A stretch of DNA of 6,711 nucleotides, from contig JAHJUB010000118.1 of NCBI GenBank assembly GCA_018829455.1, positions 1 to 6,711 of the forward strand, in the 5' to 3' direction. A program made the translations under genes and the position numbers. The stretch's first letter is position 1, and every line of letters begins with the position of its first letter. Of the stretch, positions 5,271 through 6,711 are shown in pieces. The notes under the pieces are model-generated. The model was not told where the DNA came from and did no database searches. It worked only from the letters and a program-made list of their open reading frames with translations. The DNA is from Candidatus Omnitrophota bacterium. GTDB taxonomy: Bacteria; Ratteibacteria; UBA8468; MWAK01.

Positions 5271-5307
5271 CCCTCTACCCTTTGGGGAGAGGGTGGGGGT
5301 GAGGGGG
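5271..5307 (+). repeat. Hairpin plus G-quadruplex-type repeat in the operon leader
   Basis: CCCTCT-A-CCC (5271-5280) pairs with GGG-G-AGAGGG (5284-5293), leaving one A-G mismatch. G-runs at 5284-5287, 5291-5293, 5295-5299 and 5303-5307 with loops of 3, 1 and 3 bases fit the intramolecular G-quadruplex pattern. Hairpin and quadruplex share two G-runs and so compete. The layout (C-rich arm, G-rich arm, G-rich tail) resembles the second hairpin of the element at 1-76. Confidence 0.65.
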
Positions 5308-5324
5308 CACGCAATCGATTAAAA

Positions 5325-5330
5325 AGGAGG
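5325..5330 (+). promoter_or_regulatory. Strong Shine-Dalgarno AGGAGG before the Phd-like antitoxin
   Basis: AGGAGG lies 11 bases before ATG 5342, slightly longer than the usual spacing, and fixes that start. It follows the G-rich leader repeat by 17 bases, so folding of the repeat could influence ribosome access. Confidence 0.7.
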
Positions 5331-5341
5331 CGCGACGCGAT

Positions 5342-5626
5342 ATGCAATTTGTAACCGTGAGGGACTTGCGTAACAAACCAGCCCAGATCCGACAGGCCCT
5401 GTTAGAAGAGAAAGATATGGTACTTACTTCAAACGGAAAACCCTTTGCTATCATTACGGCAATTTCGGAGAATGTGCTGGAAAAATCTCTGGCGATGATG
5501 CGTCGGATTCGGGCGGAAAATGCAGTAGTCTCAATGCAAAAATATTCGGCAAAAATAGGCACAAACAGACTTTCCCTGAAAGATGTCAATGTTGAAATTA
5601 CGGCCGCAAGAAGGAACCGTAAGTGA
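5342..5626 (+). CDS. Phd/YefM-family antitoxin
   Basis: Antitoxin of a type II toxin-antitoxin module, 94 residues. The N-terminal Phd fold, which binds operator DNA and dimerises, is clear: FVTVRDLRNKPAQIRQAL (3-20), then MVLTSNGKPFAIITAI (26-41). The C-terminal half (EKSLAMMRRIRAENAV, then LSLKDVNVEITAARRNRK) is helical and charged, as expected of the disordered segment that wraps the partner toxin. The closing pattern LSLKDVNVEITAARR is typical of Phd antitoxins paired with PIN toxins. Start supported by AGGAGG. The stop overlaps the toxin GTG start by four bases. Autorepression by the Phd-toxin complex at the 5230-5259 promoter is expected from the family; I could not identify an operator with confidence. 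Confidence 0.88.
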   Translation: MQFVTVRDLRNKPAQIRQALLEEKDMVLTSNGKPFAIITAISENVLEKSLAMMRRIRAENAVVSMQKYSAKIGTNRLSLKDVNVEITAARRNRK

Positions 5627-6057
5627 AGATAGTACTGGATACGAATGCGCTTGTCTCTGGTCTGTTAGAGGCATTTGGCCCTCCGGCAGAGATTGTGCGG
5701 CTGGTAATTTCCGGGGATTTGCCGCTTTTGTATGACGCGCGTATTCTCTTGGAATACAAAGCGGTTCTCCTGCGGCCTATGTTTTCCTTTAATCCAACAG
5801 ATATTCATGACCTCCTGGCACAAATAGAAGCAAGCGGCGCCGCGGTTGCCGCACCATCACTTGCCCAACATCTGCCGCATCAAGATGATGAACCCTTTTG
5901 GGAAGTGGCGCTCGCCGGAAAAGCCCAATATCTGGTAACGGGAAATCTTAAGCATTTTCCGGTCAAGAAACTACAAGGTATGACGGTAGTACTCCCGGCA
6001 GAATTCTTGAAAATGTATTGTCATTCCCGCGTATTTGACTTTTCATATTCAAAATGA
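5623..6057 (+). CDS. PIN-domain toxin (COG1569-type ribonuclease)
   Basis: Putative toxin RNase of the PIN fold, 144 residues, Mg2+/Mn2+ dependent by family. Seen: VLDTNALVSGLL (Asp6, Asn8, Ser12), the central acid in ILLEYKAVLLRP (Glu44), the third acidic cluster HQDDEPFWEVAL (Asp88/Asp89), and the last strand YLVTGNLKHFP, where Asn108 stands at the usual fourth acid, as in many COG1569 proteins. The start is GTG 5623, overlapping the antitoxin stop (GTGA), with AAGGA at 5611-5615 seven bases upstream. The natural domain end is about PAEFLKM (residue 131). The following 13 residues are encoded by a half repeat (TGTCATTCCCGC, residues CHSR) and by the next gene's promoter region. An intact antitoxin partner implies that the toxin is still active, but the tail could alter that. 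Confidence 0.88.
   Translation: MKIVLDTNALVSGLLEAFGPPAEIVRLVISGDLPLLYDARILLEYKAVLLRPMFSFNPTDIHDLLAQIEASGAAVAAPSLAQHLPHQDDEPFWEVALAGKAQYLVTGNLKHFPVKKLQGMTVVLPAEFLKMYCHSRVFDFSYSK
6019..6030. repeat. Left half of the ATTCCCGC repeat, inside the PIN gene end
   Basis: TGTCATTCCCGC is identical to 1152-1163, while the right arm GCGGGAAT is absent. It is read in frame as Cys-His-Ser-Arg (residues 133-136 of the toxin) and lies 4 bases before the -35 of the next promoter. Confidence 0.55.
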
Positions 6058-6063
6058 TATGCT
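6035..6063 (+). promoter_or_regulatory. Promoter of the AAA ATPase gene, within the PIN gene end
   Basis: TTGACT (6035-6040), a 17-base spacer and TATGCT (6058-6063) preceded by TGA, so also an extended -10. Start predicted near 6070. The -35 and most of the spacer overlap the last PIN codons. The -10 and following bases (TATGCTTTA) are identical to those of the ATPase promoter at 1442-1450. The AT-rich leader carries a direct repeat AAATGATAT (6052-6060, 6085-6093) that could be an operator. Confidence 0.6.
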
Positions 6064-6107
6064 TTATACTGATTATTATATTATAAATGATATAGATTGA
6101 GGGAAAA

Positions 6108-6711
6108 ATGTTAAAAAGAGAAGATCTGATTGAGGCGCTTTCTCCCTTAAACTTGTGGGGAAGGAAACAGAACCTGGGCGTGACCAGAGGGTTTTACCTT
6201 GCTGACATGGAGAAATATCTATCCACCCAGGACATAGTGGTTGCGGTAATTGGACCAAGAAGGGCCGGGAAGACCTTTCTGACAAAACAATTTCTAAATC
6301 TAAAATCCAAGGAAACTAACGCCGAAAACACTCTTTACGTCCTTTTTGAGGAACCGAAATTTGAACCATACCTGAAAACCGGGCTGTTAGAGGAAATATA
6401 CCAGGCCTACCGAACCCATGTCAACCGCAACGGATTGGTCTATCTGGTTTTAGATGAAGTACAGAACCTTCCCGGGTGGGAAAAATGGGTTAGAATGGCG
6501 CTGGAACGACGCGAAAAAATAAAGATTATTGTTACCGGTTCTTCCGCTAAATTATTCTCGCATGAATTGGCCACCCTTCTTACCGGACGTACCTTAACCC
6601 TAAAGATTTTTCCGTTAAGTTTTAAAGAGTTTTTATCTTTCAAGGGGTTGACTTTTGAAAAAGAATACGAATTGCTCGGTAAAAAAGAAGAAGTTAGGAA
6701 ATTGCTGACCG
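6108..6711 (+). CDS. AAA_14-type ATP-binding protein, N-terminal part (3' end outside window)
   Basis: A P-loop ATPase running off the right edge; 201 residues are visible. Seen: Walker A GPRRAGKT (49-56), Walker B LVYLVLDEVQ with Asp116 and Glu117, a sensor-like TGSSAKL (143-149), and LLTGRTLTLKIFPLSFKEF (157-175), the conserved stretch of AAA_14 proteins. These usually continue into a DUF4143 domain, giving ~380-450 residues in all. The start ATG has GAGGG (6099-6103) four bases upstream. Cellular role is unknown for most of the family; they are common in toxin-antitoxin-rich and variable regions. It has its own promoter, overlapping the PIN gene end, so it is probably not simply the third gene of that operon. 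Base composition looks more AT-rich than leuS or the P-type ATPase, compatible with separate acquisition. Confidence 0.88.
   Translation, partial: MLKREDLIEALSPLNLWGRKQNLGVTRGFYLADMEKYLSTQDIVVAVIGPRRAGKTFLTKQFLNLKSKETNAENTLYVLFEEPKFEPYLKTGLLEEIYQAYRTHVNRNGLVYLVLDEVQNLPGWEKWVRMALERREKIKIIVTGSSAKLFSHELATLLTGRTLTLKIFPLSFKEFLSFKGLTFEKEYELLGKKEEVRKLLT

Noticed and set aside
5275..5589. Minus-strand ORF of 104 codons opposite the Phd antitoxin
   Set aside because: Antisense to a clear Phd gene. Its Pro/His-rich end comes from the G-rich repeat, a frequent source of spurious ORFs.
1152..6030. CRISPR array formed by the repeated palindromes
   Set aside because: The copies are few, partial and far apart, with genes between; there are no regular spacers and no cas genes.
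6051..6100. Riboswitch or operator in the AT-rich leader of the AAA gene
   Set aside because: Only a short direct repeat (AAATGATAT) is visible and no recognisable aptamer fold, so it was not listed as a separate element.

Overview
The window is bacterial chromosomal DNA of moderate GC content. It has bacterial-type promoters and Shine-Dalgarno sites, genes overlapping by 1-4 bases, and type II toxin-antitoxin (TA) pairs. Small palindromic repeats are unusually dense between the genes. I cannot assign a genus or confident phylum. The mix of palindromic repeats and TA modules suits a repeat-rich environmental bacterium.

Left part (1-1129): the 3' end of leuS (leucyl-tRNA synthetase) runs in from the left edge. 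Its frame stays open through a duplicated GC-rich hairpin repeat at 1-76, so the enzyme may carry a repeat-encoded insertion. A CBS-pair membrane protein gene starts inside the leuS stop codon (TAATG) and is broken by one -1 frameshift near a C run at 624-627.

Middle part (1130-4545): an intergenic cluster of at least four palindromes ends in a good sigma70-type promoter. That promoter serves a complete P2-type cation-transporting ATPase of about 920 residues. All catalytic motifs are present, and the ion-binding residues match SERCA site II better than site I. The gap after it holds a stem-loop and a 54-bp double-hairpin element with 9-bp ends.

Right part (4546-6711): a hicB-hicA pair (antitoxin first, 4-bp overlap), a Phd-PIN pair (4-bp overlap) and the 5' end of an AAA_14-type ATPase follow, all on the plus strand and each unit with its own promoter. 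Repeats lie next to, and in places inside, the expression signals. A hairpin/G-quadruplex repeat forms the leader of the Phd-PIN operon, and half of an ATTCCCGC repeat encodes residues near the C-terminus of the PIN toxin, a few bases before the next gene's promoter.

No gene family here is itself new. The main observation is that dispersed palindromes appear to have been co-opted as coding sequence, leader RNA and junction sequence. No rRNA, tRNA, CRISPR array or transposase gene was seen.
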